From Ectopseudomonas toyotomiensis (lineage in GTDB: Bacteria; Pseudomonadota; Gammaproteobacteria; Pseudomonadales; Pseudomonadaceae): DNA of 64,000 nucleotides. Made by a program: the position numbers and the translations under genes. Under the pieces are notes generated by a model. It worked only from the letters and a program-made list of their open reading frames with translations, was not told where the DNA came from and made no database searches. Shown here piece after piece: positions 7,783 to 17,760 of this stretch. The stretch lies in the NCBI RefSeq assembly GCF_900115695.1, contig NZ_FOXK01000001.1, positions 372,001-436,000 on the forward strand, in the 5' to 3' direction. Each line of letters begins with the position of its first letter. The stretch's first letter is position 1.

Positions 7783-8487
7783 ATGAGCGATGCCGCCCTC
7801 ATTTTTCTGGCCCTGCTGGTCGCGCTGCTCACATTGAGCTACTGGCTCACCCACCGCGCGGAGAATCGCCAGTTGAAAGCCAGCAAACAGGCGGACACCG
7901 AGATCGTGCAGCGCTGCCTCGACCTGCTTCAGGCTCTGCAGAAACATCGTGGGCTGGGCGCACAGCAGGACGCCGCGAGCGTCGCGCAGCGCAATACGCA
8001 GGCGCAGCAGCTGGATCAGCTCTGGCTGAATTGGCCCGGCGCCAGCATGCAGCTCCCTCCCCTGCAGCAACACTGGCCGCAGTTACGCCGCAAACCCGCT
8101 GACTTCGATGCCCACTGCCGACTGATCGAAACACTGCTGACGGTGATCGAACAACTCGAAGATCGCCTCTATCGTCAACATCACCCCAGAATTCGCGGGC
8201 TCGGCGAGGCCTGCCGCTCGCTCGAAGACCTTGCCAGGCTGCGCGGCCTGGCGGTACGCGCGGCCAATTACGAGCGGTGCCCGCCTGGGCTGCAGATGCA
8301 ACTGCGCTTTCTCTGCAACCGCATGCTCGATCAGGAGCAGGACTCGCATCTGCTCGCGCTGATCGAGCGCCTGCAGAGTGACCTGATCGAGTCGGCACAG
8401 ATTCGCCTGGCGCCCGGTGAGTGCTTCGCCCTGCTCACCCCACTGATCGAGCAGCGCCTGCAAGGCATTCGCCTGAGCCTCGACTGA
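7783..8487 (+). CDS. Membrane-anchored protein, weak nitrate-sensor (NIT)-like pattern; function unknown
   Basis: 234 residues from the ATG at 7783. One N-terminal membrane segment (about 4-20, 'ALIFLALLVALLTLSYWL') is followed by a soluble, mostly helical domain. 'CLDLLQALQKHRGLGAQQ' resembles the opening helix of NIT (nitrate/nitrite sensing) domains, in which a Leu-Gln-x-(Glu/Lys)-Arg-Gly motif is common. No signalling output domain is present, so if this is a sensor domain it stands alone. It lies 61 nt upstream of the lon2 gene on the same strand. The NIT resemblance is weak and was judged by eye. Confidence 0.6.
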   Translation: MSDAALIFLALLVALLTLSYWLTHRAENRQLKASKQADTEIVQRCLDLLQALQKHRGLGAQQDAASVAQRNTQAQQLDQLWLNWPGASMQLPPLQQHWPQLRRKPADFDAHCRLIETLLTVIEQLEDRLYRQHHPRIRGLGEACRSLEDLARLRGLAVRAANYERCPPGLQMQLRFLCNRMLDQEQDSHLLALIERLQSDLIESAQIRLAPGECFALLTPLIEQRLQGIRLSLD

Positions 8488-8548
8488 AACGTTGAAAAAA
8501 TCCTGTACTCGCCCCATGTAGCTACCAACGTACACGCAAAGGTGCTCC

Positions 8549-10945
8549 ATGAACGATCAGGACAACACCCCCGAAGCTGTCGAAGTTCACGTCAAGGCCG
8601 ATAGCACCGGCCTGGTACTGCCCGCACAGCAGTTGCCGGACAAGCTCTACATCATCCCCATCCACAACCGCCCGTTCTTTCCGGCGCAGGTGCTGCCGGT
8701 CATGGTCAACCAGCAGCCCTGGGGCCGCACGCTGACGCGCGTCGGCAATACCGAGCATAAATGCCTGGCAGTGTTCTTCGTCGACACCCCGCCGGACGAA
8801 CATGGCGAGTTCGACCTCGATACCCTGCCAGAGCACGGCACGCTGGTGCGTGTACATCACGTCAGCGAGGAAGGCGGCAAACTGCAGTTCGTCGCCCAAG
8901 GCCTGACCCGCGTGCGCATTCGCGGCTGGCTCAGCCGCCGCGGTCCGTACTTGGCCGAAGTGGAATATCCACAGGCGCCGAACGATCCGCGTGACGAGGT
9001 CAAGGCCTACGGCATGGCGCTGATCAATGCGATCAAGGAGCTGCTGCCGCTCAACCCGCTGTACAGCGAGGAGCTGAAGAATTACCTCAATCGCTTCAGC
9101 CCCAACGACCCGTCGCCACTCACCGATTTCGCCGCCGCCCTGACCACCGCCTCCGGCCACGAGCTGCAGGAAGTGCTGGATACCGTGCCCATGCTCAAGC
9201 GCATGGAAAAGGTGCTGCCGCTGCTGCGCAAGGAAGTGGAGGTCGGCCGCCTGCAGAAAGAGCTGTCGGCCGAGGTGAACAAGCAGATCGGCGAGCGCCA
9301 ACGCGAATTCTTCCTCAAGGAGCAGCTCAAGCTGATCCAGCAGGAGCTGGGCATCAGCAAGGACGACAAGAGTGCCGACCGTGAGGAGTTCCTCGCCCGC
9401 CTCGAAGGCAAGACCCTGCCCGCACCGGCCCAGAAGCGCATCGACGAGGAGCTGAACAAGCTGTCGATCTTGGAGACCGGTTCGCCGGAATACGCCGTCA
9501 CGCGCAACTACCTGGACTGGGCCACCGCCCTGCCCTGGGGCGTTCACGGCGAGGACAAGCTCGACCTGGGCCGCGCACGCAAGGTGCTGGACAAGCACCA
9601 CGCCGGCATGGACGACATCAAGCAGCGCATCACCGAGTTCCTCGCCGTCGGCGCCTTCAAGGGTGAGATCGCCGGCTCCATCGTGCTGCTGGTCGGCCCG
9701 CCCGGTGTGGGCAAGACCAGCATCGGCAAGTCCATCGCCGAATCGCTCGGCCGGCCGTTCTACCGTTTCTCGGTGGGCGGGATGCGTGACGAGGCGGAGA
9801 TCAAGGGCCATCGCCGCACCTACATCGGCGCCATGCCCGGCAAGCTGGTGCAGGCGCTGAAGGAAGCCGAAGTGATGAACCCAGTGATCATGCTCGACGA
9901 GATCGACAAGATGGGTACCAGCTACCAGGGCGACCCCGCCTCGGCGCTGCTGGAAACGCTGGACCCGGAGCAGAACGTCGAATTCCTCGACCATTACCTG
10001 GATCTGCGCCTGGATCTGTCCAAGGTGTTGTTCGTCTGCACCGCCAACACCCTCGACTCCATCCCCGGGCCGCTGCTCGACCGCATGGAAGTGATCCGCC
10101 TGTCCGGTTACATCACCGAGGAAAAACTCGCCATCGCCAAGCGCCACTTGTGGCCCAAGCAGCTGGAAAAGGCCGGCGTGCCGAAGACGCGGCTGAGCAT
10201 AAGCGATGCAGCGTTGCGTGCGGTGATCGACGGCTATGCCCGCGAGGCCGGCGTACGCCAGCTGGAGAAACAGCTGGGCAAGCTGGTGCGCAAGTCGGTG
10301 GTGAAACTGCTGGAGGATCCCGAGGCGAAAATCCGCATCGGCGCCAAGGATCTCGAGGAAGCCCTCGGCATGCCGGTGTTCCGTAACGAGCGGGTGCTGG
10401 CCGGCACCGGGGTGATCACCGGCCTGGCCTGGACCAGCATGGGCGGCGCCACCCTGCCGATCGAGGCGACGCGCATCCACACGCTCAATCGCGGCTTCAA
10501 GCTTACCGGCCAGCTCGGCGAAGTGATGAAGGAATCGGCGGAGATCGCCTACAGCTACGTCAGCTCGCATCTGAAGCAGTTCGGCGGCGACCCGACCTTC
10601 TTCGACCAGGCCTTCGTCCACCTGCACGTGCCGGAAGGCGCCACGCCCAAGGACGGCCCCAGCGCCGGCATCACCATGGCCAGCGCCCTGCTCTCCCTGG
10701 CGCGCAACCAGGCGCCGAAAAAGGGCGTGGCCATGACCGGCGAGCTGACCCTGACCGGGCAGGTGCTGCCCATCGGCGGCGTACGCGAGAAGGTGATCGC
10801 GGCGCGCCGGCAGAAGATCTTTGAGCTGATACTGCCGGAGGCCAACCGCGGCAGTTACGAGGAACTGCCGGACTACCTCAAGGAAGGCCTGACGGTGCAC
10901 TTCGCCAAGCGTTATGGCGACGTGGCCAAGGTATTGTTCGACTGA
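8549..10945 (+). CDS. Lon-family ATP-dependent serine protease (second Lon)
   Basis: 798 residues with the complete LonA layout: an N-terminal substrate-binding domain (about 25-230), a helical linker with 'EFFLKEQLKLIQQELG', an AAA+ module with Walker A 'GPPGVGKTS' and Walker B 'VIMLDEIDK', and a C-terminal peptidase domain. The catalytic dyad is Ser705 in 'KDGPSAGITM' and Lys748 in 'GGVREKVIAA'. It matches the Pseudomonas paralogue found beside the cysteine-peptidase inhibitor (a PA0779-type gene) rather than the main heat-shock Lon that follows clpX. The chagasin-like gene 88 nt downstream supports this. Cytosolic protein degradation is the expected role; specific substrates are unknown. 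Confidence 0.92.
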   Translation: MNDQDNTPEAVEVHVKADSTGLVLPAQQLPDKLYIIPIHNRPFFPAQVLPVMVNQQPWGRTLTRVGNTEHKCLAVFFVDTPPDEHGEFDLDTLPEHGTLVRVHHVSEEGGKLQFVAQGLTRVRIRGWLSRRGPYLAEVEYPQAPNDPRDEVKAYGMALINAIKELLPLNPLYSEELKNYLNRFSPNDPSPLTDFAAALTTASGHELQEVLDTVPMLKRMEKVLPLLRKEVEVGRLQKELSAEVNKQIGERQREFFLKEQLKLIQQELGISKDDKSADREEFLARLEGKTLPAPAQKRIDEELNKLSILETGSPEYAVTRNYLDWATALPWGVHGEDKLDLGRARKVLDKHHAGMDDIKQRITEFLAVGAFKGEIAGSIVLLVGPPGVGKTSIGKSIAESLGRPFYRFSVGGMRDEAEIKGHRRTYIGAMPGKLVQALKEAEVMNPVIMLDEIDKMGTSYQGDPASALLETLDPEQNVEFLDHYLDLRLDLSKVLFVCTANTLDSIPGPLLDRMEVIRLSGYITEEKLAIAKRHLWPKQLEKAGVPKTRLSISDAALRAVIDGYAREAGVRQLEKQLGKLVRKSVVKLLEDPEAKIRIGAKDLEEALGMPVFRNERVLAGTGVITGLAWTSMGGATLPIEATRIHTLNRGFKLTGQLGEVMKESAEIAYSYVSSHLKQFGGDPTFFDQAFVHLHVPEGATPKDGPSAGITMASALLSLARNQAPKKGVAMTGELTLTGQVLPIGGVREKVIAARRQKIFELILPEANRGSYEELPDYLKEGLTVHFAKRYGDVAKVLFD

Positions 10946-11033
10946 CCGTGGTGTGCACGGCGCACCCTACGGCTCGCGTGCCGCCCCCCGGTGCGGCTAT
11001 GCTGGGCCAGTTTTTGTTCGACTGGAGTTCCTC

Positions 11034-11426
11034 ATGCACGCCACCTTGCGCCTGCTTGCCCTGCCCGCCCTGGCCCTGCTTACGGCCTGCGCCCATCAAT
11101 CCGGCACGCTGGAATTGAAGAAGGACCGGCAGTGTCCGCTGACGCTGAACAAGGGTCAGCAACTGATTCTCAGCCTACCGAGCAACCCCACCACCGGCTT
11201 TCGCTGGGAGGTGCGCGACGCCGCGGCGAACGTGCTGCAAAGCCTTGGCCCGGAGGTGTACAGCAACCCGGAAGATGCCGGACTGGTGGGCGCTGGCGGC
11301 ATCTCGACCTGGCGCTTTACCGCGCGCGAGGCAGGTGAAGGCAGGCTGCTGCTGACCTACCAGCAGCCGTGGGAGCCGAACGTACCGCCAGCGGAAACCT
11401 TCGAGTGTGAACTGCGGGTGAAGTGA
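11034..11426 (+). CDS. icp: Chagasin-type inhibitor of cysteine peptidases, lipoprotein
   Basis: 130 residues. The signal peptide carries a lipobox 'LLTAC' (Cys at about residue 19). The mature part has the three inhibitory loops of the chagasin (I42) family: 'PSNPTTGFRW' (NPTTGF loop), 'GLVGAGGISTWRF' (GxGG loop), and 'QQPWEP' (RPW-like loop). Such proteins block papain-family peptidases. In Pseudomonas this gene sits beside the second lon gene, as here. The start was placed at 11034 because it gives the lipoprotein signal and follows a GGAG ribosome site. Confidence 0.88.
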   Translation: MHATLRLLALPALALLTACAHQSGTLELKKDRQCPLTLNKGQQLILSLPSNPTTGFRWEVRDAAANVLQSLGPEVYSNPEDAGLVGAGGISTWRFTAREAGEGRLLLTYQQPWEPNVPPAETFECELRVK

Positions 11427-11582
11427 GCGGAACTGCTTCTGTGGGAAGGGCTTTGGCCGCGACGGCTCGAAGCGAATCGCCGCTAAAGCGCCTCTCGTAC
11501 GCTACCCATTCACGGCGCGTTTTACTCCACCCTGCAGACTGAAATTAACAAGAGGCGCAGATGCGCCCCTCGCTTCCAACGT

Positions 11583-11651
11583 TTCGCGGCTGAAGCCGCT
11601 CCTACATAGGTCGCGTACGCCTCTGATTGTAGGAGCGGCTTCAGCCGCGAA
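11583..11651. repeat. REP-type inverted repeat pair (BIME-like)
   Basis: Two 24-nt units in opposite orientation (11583-11606 and 11628-11651) are exact reverse complements, separated by 21 nt. Each contains the classic Pseudomonas REP core TGTAGGAGCGGCTTCAGCCG. They lie between the convergent icp and ABC permease genes. A further diverged single unit is at 60532-60555. The rest of the 244-nt spacer (11427-11582) holds only related GC-rich repeats and no gene that I can see. Confidence 0.9.
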
Positions 11652-11670
11652 TACCGCTATCCGGCCAGAC

Positions 11671-12428
11671 TCAGCTCTTGAGCCGGTAACCGGTCTTGAA
11701 AATCCAGCCCACCAGCAGGATGCACAGCGCCAGAAAGCCCAGCACCATGGCCAAGCTGATGCCGACGTTGACGTCGGACACGCCGTAGAAGCTCCAGCGG
11801 AACGCGCTGATCAGGTACACCACCGGGTTGAACAGGGTCACCGTCTGCCAGGCCGGCGGTAGCATGCTGATCGAATAGAAGGCGCCCCCGAGGAAGGTCA
11901 GCGGTGTGACGATCAGCGCCGGGACGATCTGCAGCTTCTCCCAGCCATCGGCCCAGACGCCGATGATGAAGCCGAACAGGCTGAAGGTCAGTGCCGTCAG
12001 CACCAGAAACGCCGCCATCCAGATGGGATGCTGAATCTCGAAATCAACGAACAGACGCGCCGTGAGCAGAATGATCAGGCCGAGGATCACCGACTTGGTC
12101 GCCGCCGCGCCGACATAACCGATCAGAATCTCCAGATAGGACACCGGCGCCGACAGCAGCTCATAGATGCTCCCGGAATACTTGGGCATGTAGATGCCGA
12201 ACGAAGCGTTGGAAATGCTCTCGGTCAGCAGCGCCAGCATGATCAGCCCCGGAATGATGAAGGCGCCGTAACTCACACCCTGCACCTGGGTCATGCTCGA
12301 ACCGATGGCCGAACCGAACACCACGAAATACAGCGAGGTGCTGATCACCGGCGTGGCGATGCTCTGCAGCAGGGTGCGCCAAGTGCGCGCCAGCTCGAAC
12401 AGGTAGATAGCCTTGATGGCGTACAGGT

Positions 12429-12432
<4 letters not shown>
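11671..12432 (-). CDS. ABC-2 type transporter permease (YadH-like)
   Basis: 253 residues with six predicted membrane segments and the ABC-2 permease pattern: '[39 protein letters not shown]' at the N-terminus and the conserved C-terminal '[36 protein letters not shown]'. It forms the membrane part of an exporter with the ATPase encoded immediately upstream; the two genes overlap by 4 nt (12429-12432). It resembles E. coli YadH, whose substrate is not established. Confidence 0.88.
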
Positions 12433-13358
<926 letters not shown>

Positions 13359-13438
13359 GGTGAGAGTCCTTGCCTGCGGAAAAACCACATAGTGTAGAGC
13401 CTGACCAGCCAGACAAGGCAAGTGCATTATTGGTGCGC

Positions 13439-13561
13439 AGTAGAAAAGCCTCGGGCCGGTAGGGTGCGCCGTACGCGCTGAGTAACGTACCTGTCTTGGT
13501 GCGCACAAAGCTCCCTACCCAAGGCAGAGTGGGATAACCCGGCGCGCTTGTGGCGCGCCGG
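13439..13561. repeat. Intergenic inverted repeats (GTAGGG and CCGGCGCGC types)
   Basis: The 291-nt spacer 13359-13649 contains no gene that I can see. It holds a GTAGGG...CCCTAC pair (about 13458-13519) and a tight hairpin, CCGGCGCGC (13539-13547) and GCGCGCCGG (13553-13561), without a T tract. These are probably dispersed intergenic repeats that may also act as a transcript barrier between the hydroxyacid dehydrogenase and the ABC operon. Confidence 0.55.
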
Positions 13562-13649
13562 TGCTGCAGGTGAGGTTTAGGGAGAAACGGCCGTAGCGCT
13601 TGTGGCGTTACGGCGATAAGCGTGGCGACGGACGCGCCACACGAATGGG

Positions 13650-14591
13650 TTACAGCGGCGTAAGCAGCTTACCGGTGGCGATATAGGCACGCAGGTTGTC
13701 CAGTACCAGATCAGCCATCTGCTGACGCGTCTCGACACTGGCGCTGCCGACATGCGGCAGCAGCACCACGTTGTCCAGCTCGCGCAGCGCCGTCGGAACC
13801 AGTGGTTCGCGCTCGAAAACGTCCAGCCCGGCCCCCCCGATTACCTTCTGCTGTAGTGCAGCGATCAGCGCGGCCTCATCGACCACCGAACCGCGCGCCA
13901 CATTGATCAGAAAGCCATCTGGCCCCAGCGCTTCGAGCACCTCGTCGTTGATCAGATGATGGGTGGCCTTGCCGCCCGGGCAGGTCAGTACCAGGAAATC
14001 CGCCCAGCGCGCCAGCGCCAGCAAATCCGGCTCATGCTGGTAAGGGCTGCCTTCGACCGCACGGCGATTGTGGTAACGCACCGGCATGGAGAACCCCGAC
14101 GCACGCATGGCTACCGCCTCGCCGATGCGGCCGAGGCCGACGATGCCCAGGCGCTTGCCGCTTACTCGACGCGCCAGCGGGAAGCCCGTGGTGCTACTCC
14201 AGGCGCCGCTGCGCACGAAGCGATCAGCCTCGGACAGGCGCCGCGCGCTATCGATCATCAGGCCCATGGCCAGATCGGCCACGCAGTCGTTGAGCACGTC
14301 CGGCGTGGTGCTGAGCACGATGCCACGGTCCCGCAGCAGCTCCAGCGGATAGGGGTCGTAGCCCACGCCGAAACTGCAGATGGCACGCAGATTCGGCAGC
14401 AGCGCGAGCTGGTCAGCCGTACAGCCGAAACGTGCCGAGGACACCATGTAGATGAACTGCTCACCCTGCTCACGCAGGAACGCCAGCGGCTCAGCCTGTT
14501 GCCACAGCGCGCTGACCTCGTATTCCTCGGCCAGCTCGCGGTTGAAACGCTCGCTCAGCTGGCCGATCTGCAGCACCTTGGGTTTGCTCAT
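13650..14591 (-). CDS. D-isomer-specific 2-hydroxyacid dehydrogenase
   Basis: 313 residues of the D-2-hydroxyacid dehydrogenase family, NAD(P)-dependent and cytosolic. The Rossmann motif is 'GKRLGIVGLGRIG'. Catalytic residues are visible as Arg in 'NVARGSVVDE', Glu in 'DVFEREPL' and His in 'LLPHVGSAS'. It resembles glyoxylate/hydroxypyruvate reductases of the GhrB/2-ketogluconate reductase branch. It lies downstream of the sugar-acid operon, separated from the FAD oxidase gene only by a MITE-like insertion, so it was probably once the last gene of that operon. Substrate is uncertain. Confidence 0.85.
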   Translation of the reverse strand: MSKPKVLQIGQLSERFNRELAEEYEVSALWQQAEPLAFLREQGEQFIYMVSSARFGCTADQLALLPNLRAICSFGVGYDPYPLELLRDRGIVLSTTPDVLNDCVADLAMGLMIDSARRLSEADRFVRSGAWSSTTGFPLARRVSGKRLGIVGLGRIGEAVAMRASGFSMPVRYHNRRAVEGSPYQHEPDLLALARWADFLVLTCPGGKATHHLINDEVLEALGPDGFLINVARGSVVDEAALIAALQQKVIGGAGLDVFEREPLVPTALRELDNVVLLPHVGSASVETRQQMADLVLDNLRAYIATGKLLTPL

Positions 14592-14621
14592 GGATCCTCC
14601 TGTCTCGAATGTACGACTTAC

Positions 14622-14761
14622 CAGGCTGTTGAAAACCTACCTGCGTTGCCATTGCTGCGTTAAATACAGGCTCAAAATGCTCATTTACAGTTCGTAAACT
14701 CCGCTTTTTCGCCTGCATTTGCCTTGCACTGGCTGCCTCGCCTACGTTTTTCAACGGCCTG
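14622..14761. mobile_element. MITE-like element, copy 1 (140 bp), TSD TTAC
   Basis: The element begins CAGGCTGTTGAAAAC and ends in the reverse complement of CAGGCCGTTGAAAAAC, giving imperfect terminal inverted repeats of about 16 bp. Direct TTAC repeats flank it at 14618-14621 and 14762-14765, a 4-bp target duplication. It has no coding capacity. The right-hand TTAC supplies the TAA stop codon of the neighbouring minus-strand FAD oxidase gene. A longer relative is at 26764-26948. Confidence 0.85.
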
Positions 14762-16180
14762 TTACAGCAATTTGCCCGGATTCATCAGCCCGGCCGGATC
14801 CAGCACTTGCTTGATACTGGCCATCAACTCCAGCTCCAGCGGCGCCTTGTAGTGCTGCGCGGCCAGGCGCTTGGACTGGCCCAGGCCATGTTCGGCGCTG
14901 ATGCTACCGGCATAGTGCAGGGTCTGGTCGTAGATCAGGCGCATGATCGCTTCGGCCTGCGCCTTGAACGCAGCATCCTCGGCGCCGACTGGCTTGCTGA
15001 TGTTGTAGTGCAGGTTGCCATCGCCAACGTGCCCGTAGGCCACGATGCGCACACCGGGAAACGCCTGCTGCAACGCCTGATCGGTACGCGCGATAAAGTC
15101 GGGAATACGGCTGACCGGCACACTGATATCATGCTTGAGGCTCGGCCCCTCGTGGTTCTGCGCTTCCGAGATGCCCTCGCGCAACGCCCACAAGGCGCGT
15201 ACCTGCGCATCGCTGGCGGCGACCACGGCATCCAGCGCCAGGCCATGCTCGAAGGCAGCGCCGAGGCCCTCTTCCAGCAACTCGTTCAAGGGCGCGTTGG
15301 GCTGGGTGTCACTCAGCTCAATCAGCACGTACCAGGGATGCGCGTCGGCGAACGGATCGCTGACACCGGCGACGTGACGCAGGACGAACTCGACGCTTTG
15401 CCGCGACATCAGCTCGAATCCGGTCAGGCGGTCGCCACACAAACCGCGCATCTGCCCGATCAGCTCGACCGCGGCCTGCGCGCTGGGCAATGCCACCCAG
15501 GCGGTGGTCAGGCTGCGCACGGCTGGGTACAGCTTGAGCACGGCGGCGGTGATGATGCCCAGCGTGCCCTCGCTACCGATGAACAGGTACTTGAGGTCGT
15601 AGCCGGTATTGTCCTTGCGCAATCCGCGCAGGCCGTCCCAGATGCGCCCGTCGGGCAACACCACTTCCAGGCCCAGCGTCAGATCGCGCATGTTGCCGTA
15701 GCGCAGCACCGCAGTGCCGCCGGCATTGGTTGCCAGGTTGCCGCCTACCGTGCAGCTGCCCTCGGCGCCCAGTGACAGCGGGAACAGCCGGCCGACTTCG
15801 GCGGCGGCCTCCTGCAGCTGCTGCAGGATCACCCCCGCTTCGACGGTGATGGTGGCGTTGGCCACGTCCACTTCGCGGATGCGCTTCATGCGCGTCAGCG
15901 ATAGCACGATCTGCGAACCGGTATCGTCCGGAATCGAGCCGCCGCACAGGCCGGTATTGCCACCTTGTGGCACCAGGGCAACGCCGGCCTGCGCGCACAG
16001 GCGTACCACCGCAGCAACCTCCTCGGTCGAGGCCGGACGCAAAACCGCAGCCGCCTGGCCACGGTAGGCGCCGCGCCAGTCGCTGAGGTAGCTCTGCATG
16101 CGCTCGACGTCAGTGATCAGGCCAGCCTCGCCGACCACCTCGCGCAATGCCTGGAGCAGACTATCGGACATGCTGCTCAT
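14762..16180 (-). CDS. FAD-binding oxidoreductase, GlcD/D-lactate dehydrogenase type
   Basis: 472 residues of the VAO/PCMH flavoprotein family. The N-terminal FAD domain includes 'VALVPQGGNTGLCGGSIPD' and 'GGNLATNAGGTAVLRYG'; the C-terminal FAD-oxidase domain includes 'YGHVGDGNLHYNIS' and 'SAEHGLGQSKR'. Such enzymes oxidise D-2-hydroxyacids (D-lactate, glycolate, D-2-hydroxyglutarate). It starts 1 nt after the garD stop, so it belongs to the sugar-acid operon, but its substrate there is unknown. Its TAA stop codon lies in the target duplication of MITE copy 1. Confidence 0.87.
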   Translation of the reverse strand: MSSMSDSLLQALREVVGEAGLITDVERMQSYLSDWRGAYRGQAAAVLRPASTEEVAAVVRLCAQAGVALVPQGGNTGLCGGSIPDDTGSQIVLSLTRMKRIREVDVANATITVEAGVILQQLQEAAAEVGRLFPLSLGAEGSCTVGGNLATNAGGTAVLRYGNMRDLTLGLEVVLPDGRIWDGLRGLRKDNTGYDLKYLFIGSEGTLGIITAAVLKLYPAVRSLTTAWVALPSAQAAVELIGQMRGLCGDRLTGFELMSRQSVEFVLRHVAGVSDPFADAHPWYVLIELSDTQPNAPLNELLEEGLGAAFEHGLALDAVVAASDAQVRALWALREGISEAQNHEGPSLKHDISVPVSRIPDFIARTDQALQQAFPGVRIVAYGHVGDGNLHYNISKPVGAEDAAFKAQAEAIMRLIYDQTLHYAGSISAEHGLGQSKRLAAQHYKAPLELELMASIKQVLDPAGLMNPGKLL

Positions 16181-16181
16181 C

Positions 16182-17738
16182 TCAGGTCACCGGCGCCGGG
16201 TTGAACAGCACCAGGTCGTTGTGCAGGCGCAGGTGCTCGGCGCAGGTCTGCTTGCGCCCGCTGGCCACGTCCAGATAGAGCTGGAAGATGTGCCAACCCA
16301 TTTCCTCCAGCGTCATGCGCCCGGAAACGATCTGCCCGGCGTCGACGTCGATCAGATCTGGCCAGCGCTCGGCCAGCTGGGTACGCGTGGCCACCTTGAT
16401 CACCGGCACCATGGACAGGCCATAAGGCGTGCCACGACCGGTGGTGAAGATATGCAGGTTCATACCCGCCGCCAGCTGCAGCGTGCCGCAGATGAAGTCG
16501 CTGGCCGGCGTGGCGCAGAACCAAAGGCCCTTGCCACGAATGCGCTCGCCCGGCGCGACCACGCCGGCAATCGGACTGTTGCCGGACTTGGCGATCGAAC
16601 CCATGGCCTTCTCGACGATGTTGTTCAACCCGCCCTTCTTGTTACCCGGCGTGGTGTTGGCGCTGCGGTCGGCCATACCACGCTGCAGGTAGCGGTCGTA
16701 CCAGTCCATCTCGCGGATCAGCGCATCGGCCACCTCGACACTGGCGGCGCGCGGGGTGAGCAGGTGGATGCCGTCACGCACTTCGGTGTTCTCGGAGAAC
16801 ATTACGGTAGCACCGGCGCGCACCAGCAGGTCGGCGGCCACGCCGAGGGCCGGGTTGGCGGTGATACCGGAGAAGGCATCGCTGCCGCCGCATTGCATGC
16901 CGACCACCAGTTCAGCAGCCGGCACGGTCTCGCGGCGACGCTGGTCGAGCACCTTCAGGCGCTCCTCGATCATGCCCATGATCTGCTCGACCATGCCGGT
17001 GAAGCCGGTGCCGGAATCCTGCAGGCGGAACAACCAGTCTTCCTCATCCATGCCGTTGGTGAGCTGGTCGCCATCCATCAGCTGGTTGGCCTGCAGCTTC
17101 TCGCAACCCAGGCTGATCACCAGCGCCTGGCCGCCGAGGTTGGGGTTGCGACTGATGTTGTACAGGGTGCGGATCGGCACCACCGCGTCCGGGGCGTTGA
17201 TCGCCACGCCGCAGCCGTAGCTGTGCGACAGCGCCACCACGTCGTCGACGTTGGGGTACTTGGGCAGCACCTCCTTGCGCACGCGCTCGACCACGTGATC
17301 GAGCACACCGACCACGCACTGCACGGTGGTGGTCACGCCGAGGATATTGCGGGTGCCAACGCTGCCGTCCGGGTTGCGGAAGCCCTCGAAGGTATAGCCT
17401 TCCAGCGGCTCGCCGGGCGAGGTCTTGATGGTCGCCTTGGGCAGGTTGTCCAGCACCGGCGGCTCGGGCATGCGCAGCACCTGCTCGGTGACCCAACTGC
17501 CGGCGGCAATGGGTTTCAGCGCATAGCCAATGACCTCGCCATAACGCACAACTTCTTGCCCTTCGGCGATATCCACCAGCGCCACCTTGTGGCTCTGCGG
17601 GATACCTTCGATAGCGGTCAGGCCATCGTCGAACTGGCCGCCTGCGGCAACACCCTGGTCATTGACCACCACACCAACGTTGTCGGTCGGGTGCAGGCGG
17701 ATATAGCGGGGCGAATCCTGATGGGGAATCAACTGCAT
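16182..17738 (-). CDS. garD: Galactarate dehydratase (UxaA/altronate hydrolase family)
   Basis: 518 residues, close to the 523 of E. coli GarD, with the N-terminal SAF-like domain ('[19 protein letters not shown]...') and the C-terminal UxaA catalytic domain. It dehydrates D-galactarate to 5-keto-4-deoxy-D-glucarate, the KdgD substrate. Conserved Cys and His motifs include '[10 protein letters not shown]', 'SLGCEKLQ', '[18 protein letters not shown]' and '[18 protein letters not shown]', consistent with an iron-dependent site. It lies 22 nt downstream of the MFS gene and just before the FAD oxidase gene. A second, unrelated galactarate dehydratase gene is at 27966. Confidence 0.93.
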   Translation of the reverse strand: MQLIPHQDSPRYIRLHPTDNVGVVVNDQGVAAGGQFDDGLTAIEGIPQSHKVALVDIAEGQEVVRYGEVIGYALKPIAAGSWVTEQVLRMPEPPVLDNLPKATIKTSPGEPLEGYTFEGFRNPDGSVGTRNILGVTTTVQCVVGVLDHVVERVRKEVLPKYPNVDDVVALSHSYGCGVAINAPDAVVPIRTLYNISRNPNLGGQALVISLGCEKLQANQLMDGDQLTNGMDEEDWLFRLQDSGTGFTGMVEQIMGMIEERLKVLDQRRRETVPAAELVVGMQCGGSDAFSGITANPALGVAADLLVRAGATVMFSENTEVRDGIHLLTPRAASVEVADALIREMDWYDRYLQRGMADRSANTTPGNKKGGLNNIVEKAMGSIAKSGNSPIAGVVAPGERIRGKGLWFCATPASDFICGTLQLAAGMNLHIFTTGRGTPYGLSMVPVIKVATRTQLAERWPDLIDVDAGQIVSGRMTLEEMGWHIFQLYLDVASGRKQTCAEHLRLHNDLVLFNPAPVT

Positions 17739-17760
17739 GCTGCGTGCTCCTGTTGTGCGC

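Noticed and set aside
8522..10900. A 792-residue open frame antisense to the lon2 gene
   Set aside because: It mirrors the Lon gene in high-GC DNA, has no recognisable domain, and is rich in His/Gln/Leu/Ala as expected of a shadow frame.
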